Source: an uncultured Lactobacillus sp. (GTDB lineage: Bacteria > Bacillota > Bacilli > Lactobacillales > Lactobacillaceae). From it: 62,960 nucleotides of DNA. Location: positions 1 to 62,960 of the forward strand of contig NZ_CALVGT010000024.1 in NCBI RefSeq assembly GCF_944327175.1. Reading direction: 5' to 3'. Under the pieces are notes generated by a model. The model had not been told where the DNA came from. It did no database searches and saw only the letters and a program-made list of their open reading frames with translations. Both the position numbers and the translations under genes were made by a program. Shown piece by piece: positions 31,156 to 41,471 of this stretch (position 1 is its first letter; each line of letters starts with the position of its first letter).

Positions 31156-32514
31156 TTATCCCTCCTTAAACGCAGTGGTGTGACGGTAAGCGATCAAGGA
31201 AATCGTCGCACTCAAGATGAAGATCAAGATGCCCAGAACGGCTGAGGCGTTGTAGCGCTGCTGCTGACCGAAGGTCAGGTTGTAGAGCCAGTTGACCAGA
31301 AGGTCAGTTGAGCCGGCACCGTTGTAGTTGTTGTTCATTGGCTTACCACCAGTCAACAGGAAGATAACGTTGAAGTTGTTGATATTGCCGATGAATTGCT
31401 GGATCAAGGACGGACCCATGACAAAGAGGATCTGCGGGAAGGTAATGTTGTGGAAAATCTGGAAGGCGTTAGCCCCGTCGATTCTCGCGGCTTCAATCTG
31501 GTCTTGTGGCAGGTTTTGGATAATCGCCATGGAAACCAGCATGGAAACCGGAATACCAATCCACATGTTGACGATGATAACCGTCAGCCGGGCTACCCAA
31601 GGGGCAGCTTCATTGTCGATAAAGTGAATCGGCCCTGAGATCCAGCCCCAATTTTGCAACAGGCTGTTCAAAGGCCCCTGCGCGTCCAGGAATTGCGCGA
31701 TCAGCAGCAAGGAAACGAATTGCGGTACGGCGTAAGCCACGATGAAGATCGTCCGCCATACTTTCCGGTGCTTGATCCCCTTGGATTCAATCAAGAGGGC
31801 CAGGAGCACCCCACCTAAGAAGGTGGTTGCCGTGGCAGCTACGGCCCAGATTAAGGTCCAGCCCAGAACAGGGAAGAAAGTTCCGGCCAGGTCCCCGCTC
31901 AAAACATTACCGAAGGCCTGGAAACCAGTCCAGGAGAAGCCGATCGGGTGTTGGCGGTCGTAGTTGGTAAAGGCCATCGAAATCATGAAGACAGTTGGCA
32001 AAACAGTGAAAAGGAGAATCCCCAGCACAGGAATGAACATTAAGGTCGCGTGCAGGCGGGAGTCCAACAGGCTGGCCAGTTCTTCCTTGTTTGTGGCAAT
32101 GTGCTTGCCATCACGCTTCTTGATGTAGTTGGCCCGGGTTGAGCGCAAGTTGGCGACATAGAGGCAGATAAAACCGATGACCAGAAAGAGGGCCATGACC
32201 CCGAAGAGGAGGATCAAGACTGAGTTGTCTGGCTGTTTGGTCACGTAAACGCCTTGTGCTTGGTCAAAGACAACCTTCTTAGTCTTGTTTTCCCCAAGGT
32301 TGCTCAACATGCTGAGGGCACTGACCCCGCTAAAGATAAGCCAGACCAGGAAAACAATTTCACTGATCAGCAGGCTGAGGCCCTTGGCCCACTGCTTTTT
32401 CTTCAGGGCGCTGGCGCCCATGAAGAAGAAGGACAGCTTATCAGCCGCGTCCCCCTTGGACCAGACTTCTTTGTAGCTGGCTTTCGGAGGAACATGTCCT
32501 TTTCTTTTAAACAT
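31156..32514 (-). CDS. malF: Maltose/maltodextrin ABC permease MalF
   Basis: A 452-residue permease with an N-terminal extension of about 140 residues containing two hydrophobic segments, as usual for Gram-positive MalF, followed by the six-helix core. The EAA loop is EAARIDGANAFQIFHNITFPQI. LFTVLPTVFMISMAFTNYD opens the core domain. AAGGAGAG is 10 nt before the ATG. It sits between malE (53 nt upstream) and malG. Confidence 0.93.
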   Translation of the reverse strand: MFKRKGHVPPKASYKEVWSKGDAADKLSFFFMGASALKKKQWAKGLSLLISEIVFLVWLIFSGVSALSMLSNLGENKTKKVVFDQAQGVYVTKQPDNSVLILLFGVMALFLVIGFICLYVANLRSTRANYIKKRDGKHIATNKEELASLLDSRLHATLMFIPVLGILLFTVLPTVFMISMAFTNYDRQHPIGFSWTGFQAFGNVLSGDLAGTFFPVLGWTLIWAVAATATTFLGGVLLALLIESKGIKHRKVWRTIFIVAYAVPQFVSLLLIAQFLDAQGPLNSLLQNWGWISGPIHFIDNEAAPWVARLTVIIVNMWIGIPVSMLVSMAIIQNLPQDQIEAARIDGANAFQIFHNITFPQILFVMGPSLIQQFIGNINNFNVIFLLTGGKPMNNNYNGAGSTDLLVNWLYNLTFGQQQRYNASAVLGILIFILSATISLIAYRHTTAFKEG

Positions 32515-32567
32515 TTTTCATTACTCTCCTTCTCAAGCTTAATTAAAGTTGTTGCTGCTTAATTAAA

Positions 32568-33785
32568 TTACTTTTGAGAAATCTTCTTTGAGAACTTGGC
32601 AAGTTGTGCCTTGTATTGGCTAGCCTTGATCTTGCCGTCGTAAGTACCACTGATCAGAGGAGCTGCACCGTCCCAGAAGGTTGCCATTTGTGGCAACTTT
32701 GGTTGCAGAACTGAGTTGCCTGGTTGTGACATTTCGATAACGGACTTAGCAACTGGGTCATTTTGCACGTCACTTGAGTTAACAGCGCTCTTCAAAACTG
32801 GGATTTGACCAGCCTTTTCGTGAGCGATCAATTGTGACTTCTCGTTGGTGATGTAAGAAGCCAGTTGTGAAGCGGCCTTGGCGTTTGAAGTGTGGGAGTT
32901 AACCGCGAAACCTTCGATACCCAGGAAGGCTTCCAATTGCTTCTTCTTGCCGCCAACAGTTACAGTTGGGTACTTGGCAACAGCGAAGTTCTTGCCCAAG
33001 ATCTTCTTGATGTTGGCAGCGTTCCATGGACCGTCCATGATGGCATCAGCATTACCCTTCTTCAATTGGTTCAAAGCGTTTGAAGTTTGCATTACGCCCT
33101 TGTTGCTCTTTTGCTTGGCAATCCAAGTCAAAGCGTTGACACCGTTTTGGCTGTTGAAGGTTGACCCCTTCAAGCTTTCACCGTTTTCCCCGTACAGGCT
33201 AGTGCCAGCTGAGAAGAAGATTGGCCACATGGTGTAAGCGTTGGTGAAGTCAGTAGCCAGAACACCCTTGGAAGTCAAAGTGTCCCAGTCCTTAACGTCA
33301 TTAGCTGACAGCTTGGACTTGTTGTAGTAGATCGTGTCGGCTTGTTGAGCGTATGGGTAAGCGTAAACCTTGCCCTTCCAGGTAACACCCTTGGAAGCCT
33401 GGCTGACATAGTTCTTCTTGATGTTGGCAGTGTCACTTGGTGACAGCGGGTTGATGTAACCAGCGTTTGCCATTTGGCCTAATTGGTCGTTTGGAACTTC
33501 AAAGACATCGGCTGCTTTGGAAGCATCCTTACCAACGTCAGTCTTGGCGTTAGCGGAACCATTAGGACTTTGGGTAACCTTAACGGTAATGTTTGGATAC
33601 TTCTTGTGGAAGTCCTTAACAATATCCTTGTAGTAAGATACTTGTTCAGTATCTACCCACAAAGTCAATGATGCCTTCTTGTCGGCAGTTGATGATGAAC
33701 TATTGCTGCTCTTGGAGCATGCTGACAAACTCAAGGCAGCTAATACTGCCGCGCTGCTCAAAGCAGCCTTTTTAAAGAAACTCAT
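32568..33785 (-). CDS. malE: Maltose/maltodextrin-binding lipoprotein MalE
   Basis: A 405-residue solute-binding protein with a lipoprotein signal and lipobox LSAC (acylated Cys23), then a Ser/Asn linker. Typical family features are SLTLWVDTEQ, DVFEVPNDQLGQMANAGYI, YAYPYAQQADTIYYNKSKL and DAIMDGPWN. It captures maltose and maltodextrins at the cell surface. AGGAGGAAAAA precedes the ATG. A stem-loop in the 109-nt gap upstream (33827-33847) may set mRNA stability so that MalE is made in excess over the ATPase. Confidence 0.94.
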   Translation of the reverse strand: MSFFKKAALSSAAVLAALSLSACSKSSNSSSSTADKKASLTLWVDTEQVSYYKDIVKDFHKKYPNITVKVTQSPNGSANAKTDVGKDASKAADVFEVPNDQLGQMANAGYINPLSPSDTANIKKNYVSQASKGVTWKGKVYAYPYAQQADTIYYNKSKLSANDVKDWDTLTSKGVLATDFTNAYTMWPIFFSAGTSLYGENGESLKGSTFNSQNGVNALTWIAKQKSNKGVMQTSNALNQLKKGNADAIMDGPWNAANIKKILGKNFAVAKYPTVTVGGKKKQLEAFLGIEGFAVNSHTSNAKAASQLASYITNEKSQLIAHEKAGQIPVLKSAVNSSDVQNDPVAKSVIEMSQPGNSVLQPKLPQMATFWDGAAPLISGTYDGKIKASQYKAQLAKFSKKISQK

Positions 33786-33826
33786 TTTTTCCTCCTAAAC
33801 AAATAATGTTTATTTTTTTATATCAC

Positions 33827-33847
33827 CTTGCAGCCTTTAGCTGCAAG
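33827..33847 (-). other. Stem-loop between msmK and malE
   Basis: CTTGCAGC and GCTGCAAG form a perfect 8-bp stem with a 5-nt loop. No T-run follows in the transcribed direction, so it is not a classical terminator; it may be a processing or stabilising element at the 5' side of malE mRNA. Confidence 0.6.
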
Positions 33848-33894
33848 TTGATTAGCTGAATTAATTTTTCTTAAGCGTCCGATATTTGATGGAA

Positions 33895-35001
33895 TTAATC
33901 GGTAATCGTTACTTGCGTTTCCTTGTCAAAGAAGTGAGCGTTGTTCAGGTTAAAGCCCGCCTTGACGCTGTCACCCGGCTTGTGGAAGTCACGGGCGTTG
34001 ACAACGCCGACGAATTCAGTCTTGTCAACGTTCATGTAGAGCTGGCTGGTTGCACCTAGCAATTCGGAAACGACAACCTTGGCGGAAACGACCGCTTCCG
34101 GCCAGGTTTCCAGGAAGGCTTCTTCCATGTGGATGTCTTCCGGCCGCAGGCCCATCACAATGGCCTTGCCGTTATAGCCCTTGGCATCCAGGACCTTGGT
34201 CCGGCCTTCCGGCACCTTGAGCTTGATGCCCTGGCCGTCGTCGATGTAGCCGTCCTTGTAGGTCACATTAAAGAAGTTCATCTGCGGTGACCCGATGAAG
34301 CCGGCAACGAATTGGTTAGCAGGCTTGTTGTAGACTTCCTTAGGCGTCCCGATCTGCTGGATCCGGCCGGCGTTCATGACAACGATCCGGTCAGCCAGAG
34401 TCATGGCTTCAGTTTGGTCGTGGGTAACGTAGATGGTGGTCGTCTTCAAGTTCTGGTGCAACTTGGCGATTTCCGCCCGCATGGAGACACGGAGCTTGGC
34501 GTCAAGGTTGGACAGAGGTTCGTCCATCAGGAAGATCGGAGCGTCACGCACGATCGCTCTCCCCAAGGCAACCCGCTGTCTTTGACCACCAGACAGGTCG
34601 GCTGGCCGCCGCTCCAAAAGGTGGGCCAGGCCCAGGACTTCAGCGGCATTCTTGACCCGCTTGTCGATTTCGGCCTTGTCATAGTGGCGCAGCTTCAAGC
34701 TGAAGGCCATGTTGTCGTAAACCGTCATGTGCGGATAAAGAGCGTAGTTCTGGAAAACCATGGCGATGTGGCGGTCGCGGGGAGCCACGTCGTTCATGAC
34801 CTTGCCGCCGATTTCCAAAGTCCCTTCAGTGATGTCTTCCAAGCCGGCAATCATCCGCAAAGTCGTTGACTTACCACAGCCAGACGGGCCAACAAAGACG
34901 ATGAATTCATGGTCGCCAATGTGCAGGTCAAAGTCTGAAACTGAGTAGTCATCCGCGTTTGGATACTTCTTGTAGATATGATTTAAGTTGATTTTTACCA
35001 T
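33895..35001 (-). CDS. msmK: Sugar ABC transporter ATPase MsmK/MalK
   Basis: A 368-residue ABC ATPase of the MalK/MsmK/UgpC group. Walker A is GPSGCGKST (about residues 37-45), the signature LSGGQRQRVALGRA, and Walker B FLMDEPLSNLD, with H-loop VTHDQTEA. The C-terminal 130 residues form the TOBE/MOP regulatory domain (GLRPEDIH). It powers MalFG. The order mapA, pgmB, msmK, malE, malF, malG with short gaps indicates one operon. Confidence 0.94.
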   Translation of the reverse strand: MVKINLNHIYKKYPNADDYSVSDFDLHIGDHEFIVFVGPSGCGKSTTLRMIAGLEDITEGTLEIGGKVMNDVAPRDRHIAMVFQNYALYPHMTVYDNMAFSLKLRHYDKAEIDKRVKNAAEVLGLAHLLERRPADLSGGQRQRVALGRAIVRDAPIFLMDEPLSNLDAKLRVSMRAEIAKLHQNLKTTTIYVTHDQTEAMTLADRIVVMNAGRIQQIGTPKEVYNKPANQFVAGFIGSPQMNFFNVTYKDGYIDDGQGIKLKVPEGRTKVLDAKGYNGKAIVMGLRPEDIHMEEAFLETWPEAVVSAKVVVSELLGATSQLYMNVDKTEFVGVVNARDFHKPGDSVKAGFNLNNAHFFDKETQVTITD

Positions 35002-35010
35002 TTTTCTTAC

Positions 35011-35676
35011 CTAATTCCCTGCTTCAAAAACTTTCTCAATCTCGGTCAAATCCAAGGCGCTGGTTGAACCAACGATGTAGTCGGCCCCCTTCAAAACGAT
35101 CGGATCGCCAATCCCGACCGCGAACTGGCCGGCCGCCTTGATGGCTGCTACGCCTGCTGGCGCGTCTTCGAAAGAAATTACTTCATCCTTCTCCAAACTA
35201 AGCAGTTCCTGGGCCCGGATGTAGATTTCCGGATCCGGCTTGCCGTGCTTGAGGGTAGCCGGGTCAACCCGGGCATCAAACATGTCTGTAAGTCCCAGCT
35301 GCTTCAAGATCAAAGGAGCGTTCTTGGAAGCTGAGGCCAGGGCCATCTTCAGCCCTTGGGCCTTGGCCTGCTTGAGCAGGTCATCCATCTTTGGCAGGAT
35401 GTCGGCCCGGGTCATGTCCTTGACCGCGTTCACGTAAGCCGCGTTCTTCTTGGCTGCCAGGGCTTCTTTTTCTTCCTGGCTGTAGTCATTTTCCTTATGC
35501 CCGTATTCCAGGATGATTTCCAGGGAATCCATTCTGGACAAGCCGCGCAGCTTGTCGCCGAATTCTTCCGGCAGTTCGATCCCGATGCCGCGGGCCAGGT
35601 CTTGCCAAGCCTTGAGGTGGTAGACTGCTGAGTCAGTGATGACCCCGTCCAGGTCAAAAATTAATCCTTTAAGCAT
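35011..35676 (-). CDS. pgmB: Beta-phosphoglucomutase
   Basis: A 221-residue HAD-family enzyme that converts beta-glucose-1-phosphate, released by maltose phosphorylase, to glucose-6-phosphate. The HAD motif is [10 protein letters not shown] (nucleophile Asp and acid/base Asp), with LASASKN (motif II), [10 protein letters not shown] (Lys) and [11 protein letters not shown] (acidic motif). The ATG encoding [11 protein letters not shown] is chosen because AAGGA lies 8 nt upstream. It overlaps the end of mapA by 16 nt, a clear functional pairing. A longer frame of 13 codons is rejected. Confidence 0.94.
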   Translation of the reverse strand: MLKGLIFDLDGVITDSAVYHLKAWQDLARGIGIELPEEFGDKLRGLSRMDSLEIILEYGHKENDYSQEEKEALAAKKNAAYVNAVKDMTRADILPKMDDLLKQAKAQGLKMALASASKNAPLILKQLGLTDMFDARVDPATLKHGKPDPEIYIRAQELLSLEKDEVISFEDAPAGVAAIKAAGQFAVGIGDPIVLKGADYIVGSTSALDLTEIEKVFEAGN

Positions 35677-37937
35677 TGGCTTTGTCCTTCTTTCAGAGTT
35701 ACTTCTTGGTCCCAAACCTTGACTGGCAAGTCTTCACCAGAGAGCAGGGTCAGCTTGACTTCCTTGTCCTTTTCAACTGCCAAGGCCAAGATGCGGCCAC
35801 GGTAGTTGATCTTGAAGCTGTAGCTGGACCACTTCTTTGGCAGGAATGGGGCAAAGCTGATGCCGTCTTCGTTGTAGCGCATGCCGGCAAAACCTTGCAC
35901 GATGGCCAGCCAGCTCCCGCTCATGGAAGTGATGTGCAAACCGTCAACCGTGTCGTTGTTGTAGTTGTCCAGGTCCAGGCGGGCAGTCCGTTCGTAGAAT
36001 TCAACCGCCTTGTCCTGCTTGCCCAGTTCAGCAGCCAGGATGGCGTGAATTGACGGGCTCAAGGAACTTTCGTGAACCGTCATTGGTTCGTAGAAGTCGT
36101 AGTTTCTTTCCTTTTCTTCCTTGGTGTAGTGGTCGTTCAGGAAGTAGATCCCTTGCAAAACGTCGGCTTGCTTGATGAACGGTGACCGCAGGATCTTGTC
36201 CCAGGACCAGTGCTGGTTCAGCGGCAATTGGTCAGCCGGGATGGTGTCCTTGCTTCTGAGGTCCTTGTCCAGGTAAGTGTCGTGTTGGACGAAGATGCCC
36301 AGTTCCTTGTCTTCCGGCAAGTACATCCGGTCGACGATGTCTTGCCACTTGGCCAGTTCTTCATCAGTTACCTGCAGGCGCTTCTTGGCTGCTTCAGTTG
36401 CCAGTGGCCAGCGTTCCAAGGTGTAGCCCAGAAGCCACTTGGCCATGGTGTTGGTGAACCAGTTGTTGTTAACGTTGTTTTCGTATTCGTTAGGACCAGT
36501 TACCCCGTGGATCATGTACTGGCCCTTGCGCTTGGAGAAGTGGACCCGGTCAGCCCAGAAGCGGGCAGTTGAAACCAGGACGTCCATGCCTTCATCCTTG
36601 ACGTAGGAGTCGTCGCCCGTGTAGCGGGTGTATTGGTAGATAGCGAATGGAATGTCCGCGTTCCGGTGGATTTCTTCAAAAGTGATTTCCCACTCGTTGT
36701 GGCATTCAATCCCGTTGAAGGTAACCATTGGGAAGAGGGCACCCTTAAGGCCTTGCTGGCGGGCGTTGTGGAAGGCACCTGGCAATTGTTCATGCCGGTA
36801 TTCCAAGAGGGACTTGGTAACTTCCTTAGGCGCTACGGCCAAGTACATTGGCACGATGAAGGCTTCAGTGTCCCAGTAAGTGGCACCGCCGTACTTTTCA
36901 CCGGTAAAGCCCTTCGGCCCGATGTTAAGGCGCGGGTCTTGGCCGTAGTAGGTCATGAAGAGCTGGAGGATGTTGAAGCGGATCCCCTGCTGAGCGGCCG
37001 GGTCACCGTCAATCGTCACGTCACAGCTTGCCCAGCGCTTTTCCCAGACAGCTTCATGGTCGGCCAGGTTCTCGGCAAAAGTCTTGCTGGTCAATTTGGC
37101 CATCAATTCGTCAGCCTTGGCGGCTTGTTCTTCATCAGCCACGTCCCGGCTGGTGATGACGATGACGTCCTTTTCCAGTTCCCAGCTTTGGCTGCTGGTC
37201 AAAGTCTTGGCGAAGCTTTCGCTGACTTCGCCGCTGGCGGTTGTCACGTCGCCGGAAATGACCTGGCCGTCTTCCCGGGTAACTTCCTTCAAGAGAACCG
37301 TGAATTGCGGGGTACCGAAGTTGTTTGTCTTGGTCCGCAGCTGGATGCTGCGGCCGTTAGGATCTTCGTTTAAGGCATCCCAGAAGCCTTCTTCGTAGTT
37401 GCTGTCTTCGTTTACCACATTCCCGTTCAGGCGGCTGGCAATTTGCAGGTCAGCCTTACCACTCAAGACAGTGGCCTTAACCTTGATCAAGGCAGCTTCC
37501 TTGATGACGGAACTAAGGAAGCGGGTGAAAGTAAATTGAACCCGGCAGTCCTTACCTTCATAAATAAAGCTTCTGGTAAGCAGGCCTTGGTGCATGTCCA
37601 GGCTCAAGCTGAAGTCACTGATTTCATCAGTTGCCAGGTCCAGCTTGTGGCCGTTGATGGTCACTGGCAGGTCAATGAAGCTTGGGGCGTTCAAGGTCTT
37701 GCCGAAGTAGTCCGGGTAACCGTTCTTCCACCAGCCGACCCGGGTCTTGTCCGGGAACCAGACACCGGCGTAGTAGGTACCCTTCAAACTGTCGCCGCTG
37801 TAGCCTTCTTCAAAGTTGCCGCGCAGGCCCATGTATTCGTTGCCGATTGAAGTCATGCTTTCTTGAAGACGCTTATCTTCTTTTGAAAAGGTGTGACTGG
37901 TCAATTTCCAGGGATCAATTTCAAAAATTCTTTTCAT
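35661..37937 (-). CDS. mapA: Maltose phosphorylase (GH65)
   Basis: A 758-residue GH65 enzyme that splits maltose with inorganic phosphate into glucose and beta-glucose-1-phosphate, saving ATP. The general acid is Glu484 in [16 protein letters not shown]. Other family features are GTYYAGVW near the N-terminus, [11 protein letters not shown] and the C-terminal [17 protein letters not shown] precedes the ATG. Trehalose or kojibiose phosphorylases are relatives, but the neighbours (MalEFG, PgmB) favour maltose. Its promoter at 37972-38000 carries an operator overlapping the -35, and a second operator lies just upstream. Confidence 0.95.
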   Translation of the reverse strand: MKRIFEIDPWKLTSHTFSKEDKRLQESMTSIGNEYMGLRGNFEEGYSGDSLKGTYYAGVWFPDKTRVGWWKNGYPDYFGKTLNAPSFIDLPVTINGHKLDLATDEISDFSLSLDMHQGLLTRSFIYEGKDCRVQFTFTRFLSSVIKEAALIKVKATVLSGKADLQIASRLNGNVVNEDSNYEEGFWDALNEDPNGRSIQLRTKTNNFGTPQFTVLLKEVTREDGQVISGDVTTASGEVSESFAKTLTSSQSWELEKDVIVITSRDVADEEQAAKADELMAKLTSKTFAENLADHEAVWEKRWASCDVTIDGDPAAQQGIRFNILQLFMTYYGQDPRLNIGPKGFTGEKYGGATYWDTEAFIVPMYLAVAPKEVTKSLLEYRHEQLPGAFHNARQQGLKGALFPMVTFNGIECHNEWEITFEEIHRNADIPFAIYQYTRYTGDDSYVKDEGMDVLVSTARFWADRVHFSKRKGQYMIHGVTGPNEYENNVNNNWFTNTMAKWLLGYTLERWPLATEAAKKRLQVTDEELAKWQDIVDRMYLPEDKELGIFVQHDTYLDKDLRSKDTIPADQLPLNQHWSWDKILRSPFIKQADVLQGIYFLNDHYTKEEKERNYDFYEPMTVHESSLSPSIHAILAAELGKQDKAVEFYERTARLDLDNYNNDTVDGLHITSMSGSWLAIVQGFAGMRYNEDGISFAPFLPKKWSSYSFKINYRGRILALAVEKDKEVKLTLLSGEDLPVKVWDQEVTLKEGQSQCLKD

Positions 37938-37971
37938 CGCTATTCTTCCTCGCTCAAATCATTCTGTAATC

Positions 37972-38027
37972 ATTATCAGCTAACATGCAAACGCTAACAA
38001 GAGTTGTTTTTATGTTACCGCTAACAG
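37972..38027 (-). promoter_or_regulatory. mapA promoter with cre/MalR-like operators
   Basis: On the minus strand TTGTTA (38000-37995) and GATAAT (37977-37972) are 17 bp apart. The site 37985-38000 (ATGCAAACGCTAACAA) fits the CcpA cre consensus at every fixed position and overlaps the -35. A second near-palindrome, 38012-38027 (ATGTTACCGCTAACAG), starts 27 bp upstream and resembles the sites before the two GH13_31 genes. Confidence 0.75.
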
Positions 38028-38030
38028 CTT

Positions 38031-39734
38031 CTATTTCACGCTCAGAACATAGCCCTTGTTTGCCAGCTGGCCGGCTTCATAGCCCCGGCTCAAAGCGGCT
38101 TTCGCGCTTAAGCTGATGGCTTGCTCGGTCGTGTTGAACCAGCCTTCGATCGTTTCCTTACCGGTCCGCTTAACATGGATCAAACCGTTTTCTTCAACTT
38201 CCAGCCAGGTCTGCCCCTTGCTCAGGCTCTCCCAGTGCTGGCGGCGGAAGGCGATGATCGCTTTAACTGCCTGCCAGACCGGACTGCCTGCCTGGCTCCA
38301 GTTCATTGGCTTGCGGCAGTCAGGGTCGTTGTCCCCGCTCATACCCATTTCCGTCCCGTAGTATATGCACGGGGAACCGGTTTGCATGAAGGTGAAGGCC
38401 AGAGCCTGCAGGGCCTTGTCTTCATCTTCACCGGCCACCGTCTTGATCCGGGCAGTGTCATGGGAGTCCAAAACGTTCAGCATGGCTGAATTGCTCTGCT
38501 CTCTGTATAAGAAGAGCTGGTCAGTCAATAATTCGGTCATGGTCTTGGCATCCTGCGTCTCCTTAAGGAAGTGGTCAGCAATCTGGCCAGTGAATGGGTA
38601 GTTCATGGTACCGGAGAATTCATCCCCGTTCAGCCAGGACTGGCTAGAGTGCCAGGACTCGCCCAGGACGTAGAAGTCCGGCTTAATGGCCGTAACAGCG
38701 GCCTTGAACTTCTTCCAGAATTGGTGGTCAACTTCGTCAGCCACATCAAGCCGCCAGGCATCGATATCGAATTCCTTAACCCAGTAGGTCGCGATTGTCA
38801 AAAGGTAGTCCACGACTTCCGGGTTGGCAGTGTTCAATTTCGGCATGTGCTTTTCAAAGGCAAAAGTCTCGTAGCTTGGATTGGCCGGGTCATATGGTTC
38901 AACCGGGAAGCGGTTGATGTGGAACCAGTTGGCAAAGCGGGAATCAGGGCCATTTTTCACGACATCCTGCCACTGCATGGAGGAGTCGCCCATGTGGTTG
39001 AAGACGGCATCCAGCATAACCTTCATCCCTCGGGCGTGGGCTTCATTGACCAAGCGGGCAAAAAGCTGCTTGTCCCCAAAGTCCGGATCGATTTCCAGGT
39101 AGTCGATCGTGTCGTACTTGTGGTTGGAGCTGGCCTTGAAGATCGGACAGAAGTACAGGCCATTAATTCCCAAGTCCTGCAAGTAGTCCAAGTGGTCCAG
39201 CACCCCTTGCAGGTCACCGCCATAGTAGTCTTCCCGGCCAGGGTGGTCGCTTGGATTCCAGTCCTTAACTCCCTCCGGGTCATTGCTCTTGTCCCCGTTG
39301 GCAAAGCGTTCCGGGAAGATCTGGTACCAAACCGTTTCCTTGACCCAGTCCGGGCTCTTGGTCATGTCAACCGCGTGGAAGTAAGGGAGCTTGAAGTAGT
39401 TGTTCGGGTCTTCGTAAGTTTCCTTTTCGTTCTTTCTGAAGCCCCGGTCACCGTAAACCCATTTCTCACCGTCTTCACCGTGGATTTCAAAGACGTACTG
39501 GGCCCGGTGCAAAGGCAAAGTCACCGTCGTTTCCCAGTAGTCGTTTACTTGGCCGTGGCCGGCCAGGTCCATGACCTGCTTCTTCAAGTTGGTCAAGGGT
39601 TCGTGGACGTCACAATAGTGAACGTAAACTTCCTTGACGTCGCGGCCCGTGTGCAGGCGCAGCTTCATGGTCTCCGTCGTCACCAGATAGCAATCTTCGC
39701 TTTCAGGTCTGTGTCTAACTGCTGCTGTTTGCAT
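38031..39734 (-). CDS. Neopullulanase/cyclomaltodextrinase-type GH13 (GH13_20)
   Basis: A 567-residue intracellular enzyme. Residues 1-120 look like the CBM34 dimerisation domain of the neopullulanase/maltogenic amylase group, followed by the GH13 barrel. Region I is DAVFNH, region II DAWRLDVADE (nucleophile Asp330), region III VLGES (acid/base Glu359), and region IV VLDSHD (Asp426). It would cut maltodextrins, cyclodextrins or pullulan to maltose and small products for mapA and the glucosidases. It lies 59 nt downstream of the first GH13_31 gene and probably shares its transcript; no signal peptide is seen. GAGGAAA is 11 nt before the ATG. Confidence 0.9.
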   Translation of the reverse strand: MQTAAVRHRPESEDCYLVTTETMKLRLHTGRDVKEVYVHYCDVHEPLTNLKKQVMDLAGHGQVNDYWETTVTLPLHRAQYVFEIHGEDGEKWVYGDRGFRKNEKETYEDPNNYFKLPYFHAVDMTKSPDWVKETVWYQIFPERFANGDKSNDPEGVKDWNPSDHPGREDYYGGDLQGVLDHLDYLQDLGINGLYFCPIFKASSNHKYDTIDYLEIDPDFGDKQLFARLVNEAHARGMKVMLDAVFNHMGDSSMQWQDVVKNGPDSRFANWFHINRFPVEPYDPANPSYETFAFEKHMPKLNTANPEVVDYLLTIATYWVKEFDIDAWRLDVADEVDHQFWKKFKAAVTAIKPDFYVLGESWHSSQSWLNGDEFSGTMNYPFTGQIADHFLKETQDAKTMTELLTDQLFLYREQSNSAMLNVLDSHDTARIKTVAGEDEDKALQALAFTFMQTGSPCIYYGTEMGMSGDNDPDCRKPMNWSQAGSPVWQAVKAIIAFRRQHWESLSKGQTWLEVEENGLIHVKRTGKETIEGWFNTTEQAISLSAKAALSRGYEAGQLANKGYVLSVK

Positions 39735-39793
39735 TTTTTCTGTTTCCTCGCTAAAAAATCATCACGTTGGTTATTTGCTGCTTGTTTTATTGC

Positions 39794-41449
39794 TTATTTT
39801 TTCTTTTGTAAAACTGCTCCGGCAAAAGGCATCAGGGTCAGTTCCTTGCCCTGCAGGTTGATGCTGCCGGCAGTTAAGACCGGAGTCAGTTCTTCTGGCA
39901 GGGTCAGATGCTCCTTCTTGGCGCTGAGGGAAACGACCACTAAAGCACGCTCATCCCCTAAATCCCGCTGGTAGACCAGAAGGTCGGGCTTAGTATCCAG
40001 CAGGTAGTAGCTGCCCTTGGTAAACAAAGGCGTCTGCTTCAATTTCAAAAGCTGCCGGTAGAAGTTGAGCATGCTGGTTGGGTCCGCGTCTTCGCTGGCC
40101 ACGCTGACCTTGTCCCGGCTTCTGCCCGTCAGCCAAGGCTCAGCAGTGCTAAAGCCGCCATACTGGCTTTCGTCCCAAGGCATTGGCCCCCGGGCCGGCA
40201 ATTTGTGGGTCTGGCTGGCCATTTCCAAGGCCGTCTTTTCGTCTACCCCGGCCTCGCCGGCTTCCTTGACGAAGTCAGCCACCGTCTCATCAGCAAACTG
40301 GTCTGCATTATCAAATTCCAGGTTGTGCAGGCCTAATTCTTCCCCATAGTAAATCACCGGGATCCCCCGCTCCAGGTACATGGCCATGGCCAAAGACCGC
40401 TGCTGGACCGGGGTCTTGGCGACCCGGGTGGCCAGGCGGGCCATGTCATGGTTGCTCCAGTACAGGGTCGGCGCGGCTGACAGGGTCTGCTGCCAGACAG
40501 TCTGGGTTTGCTTGAAGGCCAGCCAGTCAAACTCTTTTGGCTGGTATTGGCCGCTGAAGTCCGGGTTAACTGAATCTTCTTTTTCCGTAAAGTAGCGGAA
40601 GGTAATGACTGAGTCCATCAAATTCCGCTTAGGATCAGTGTAGTCTGCCGCCAGGTTGATGCTGGCGCTGGCTGCTTCCCCTAAAAGCAGGAGGTCTGGA
40701 AATTCTTCCCGCAGGCGGGCGCAGAAAGGTGCCAGCCATTCCTGCACTTCCGGCCGGTTGGCGAAAAAGTCTTCCGCGATGACCGGCTTGTCGTCCTCAC
40801 TTGGGTAGGACTGGCGCAGGTCGGCCTTGGCGATGTGGATGAAGGCATCCAGGCGCAGGCCGTCGACCCCCTTCTTGAGCCAGAATTCAGCCGCCTTGAA
40901 CATTTCCTCGCGGACAGCTGGATTCTTCCAGTTCAAATCCGGCATTTCCTTGGCAAAAAGGTGGAAGTAGGACTGGCCCGTCCCGGCCGGGTCAGCTGCC
41001 CAGCAACTGCCGCCAAAGAAGCTGCCCCAGTTGTTCGGCCGGACCCCGTTTTTACCGGCAAAAATGTAGTAGTCCCGGTAAGGGCTGGCCAGGTCACTGA
41101 CCGCGGCCTTGAACCAAGGGTGCTGGTCAGACGTGTGGTTCAAAACGAAGTCCATGATCAGCTTGATCCCGGCCTGGTGCAGGTCGTTAACAAGTGCTTC
41201 AAAGTCTGCCATGGTCCCCATGATCGGGTCGATCTTGTAGTAGTCGCTGACGTCATAGCCGTTGTCAACGCCCGGTGACTGGTAGATCGGGTTCAGCCAA
41301 ACGGCGGTGATGCCCAGCTGCTTTAAGTAAGGAATCCGCTGGCGGACGCCGTTTAAGTCGCCGATGCCGTCACCGTTGCTGTCTTGAAATGATTTCGGGT
41401 AAATTTGGTAAATAATGGCATTCTTTTGCCATGCATCCTGCTTAGTCAT
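39794..41449 (-). CDS. GH13_31 alpha-glucosidase with Ala next to the nucleophile
   Basis: A 551-residue intracellular alpha-glucosidase. Conserved regions are DFVLNH (I), DGLRLDAFIHIAK (II, nucleophile Asp201), LLGEAA (III, Glu258) and WSNHD (IV, Asp335), and GVDNGYDVSDY near residue 60. In this subfamily Val after the nucleophile goes with alpha-1,6 specificity and Thr/Ala with alpha-1,4; here it is Ala, so alpha-1,4-linked maltooligosaccharides are the favoured substrate, an inference. CTGGAGGAAAA precedes the ATG. It is the first gene after the operators at 41472-41528 and is followed by the neopullulanase gene. Confidence 0.9.
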   Translation of the reverse strand: MTKQDAWQKNAIIYQIYPKSFQDSNGDGIGDLNGVRQRIPYLKQLGITAVWLNPIYQSPGVDNGYDVSDYYKIDPIMGTMADFEALVNDLHQAGIKLIMDFVLNHTSDQHPWFKAAVSDLASPYRDYYIFAGKNGVRPNNWGSFFGGSCWAADPAGTGQSYFHLFAKEMPDLNWKNPAVREEMFKAAEFWLKKGVDGLRLDAFIHIAKADLRQSYPSEDDKPVIAEDFFANRPEVQEWLAPFCARLREEFPDLLLLGEAASASINLAADYTDPKRNLMDSVITFRYFTEKEDSVNPDFSGQYQPKEFDWLAFKQTQTVWQQTLSAAPTLYWSNHDMARLATRVAKTPVQQRSLAMAMYLERGIPVIYYGEELGLHNLEFDNADQFADETVADFVKEAGEAGVDEKTALEMASQTHKLPARGPMPWDESQYGGFSTAEPWLTGRSRDKVSVASEDADPTSMLNFYRQLLKLKQTPLFTKGSYYLLDTKPDLLVYQRDLGDERALVVVSLSAKKEHLTLPEELTPVLTAGSINLQGKELTLMPFAGAVLQKKK

Positions 41450-41471
41450 GTTTCTTTTTCCTCCAGTAGAA

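Noticed and set aside
33786-33894. Rho-independent terminator between msmK and malE
   Set aside because: The 33827-33847 stem is followed by A-rich, not T-rich, sequence in the direction of transcription.
38571-39974. Long plus-strand frame of 467 codons opposite the neopullulanase gene
   Set aside because: It is the antisense shadow of strongly supported GH13 genes, a result of GC-rich third positions.
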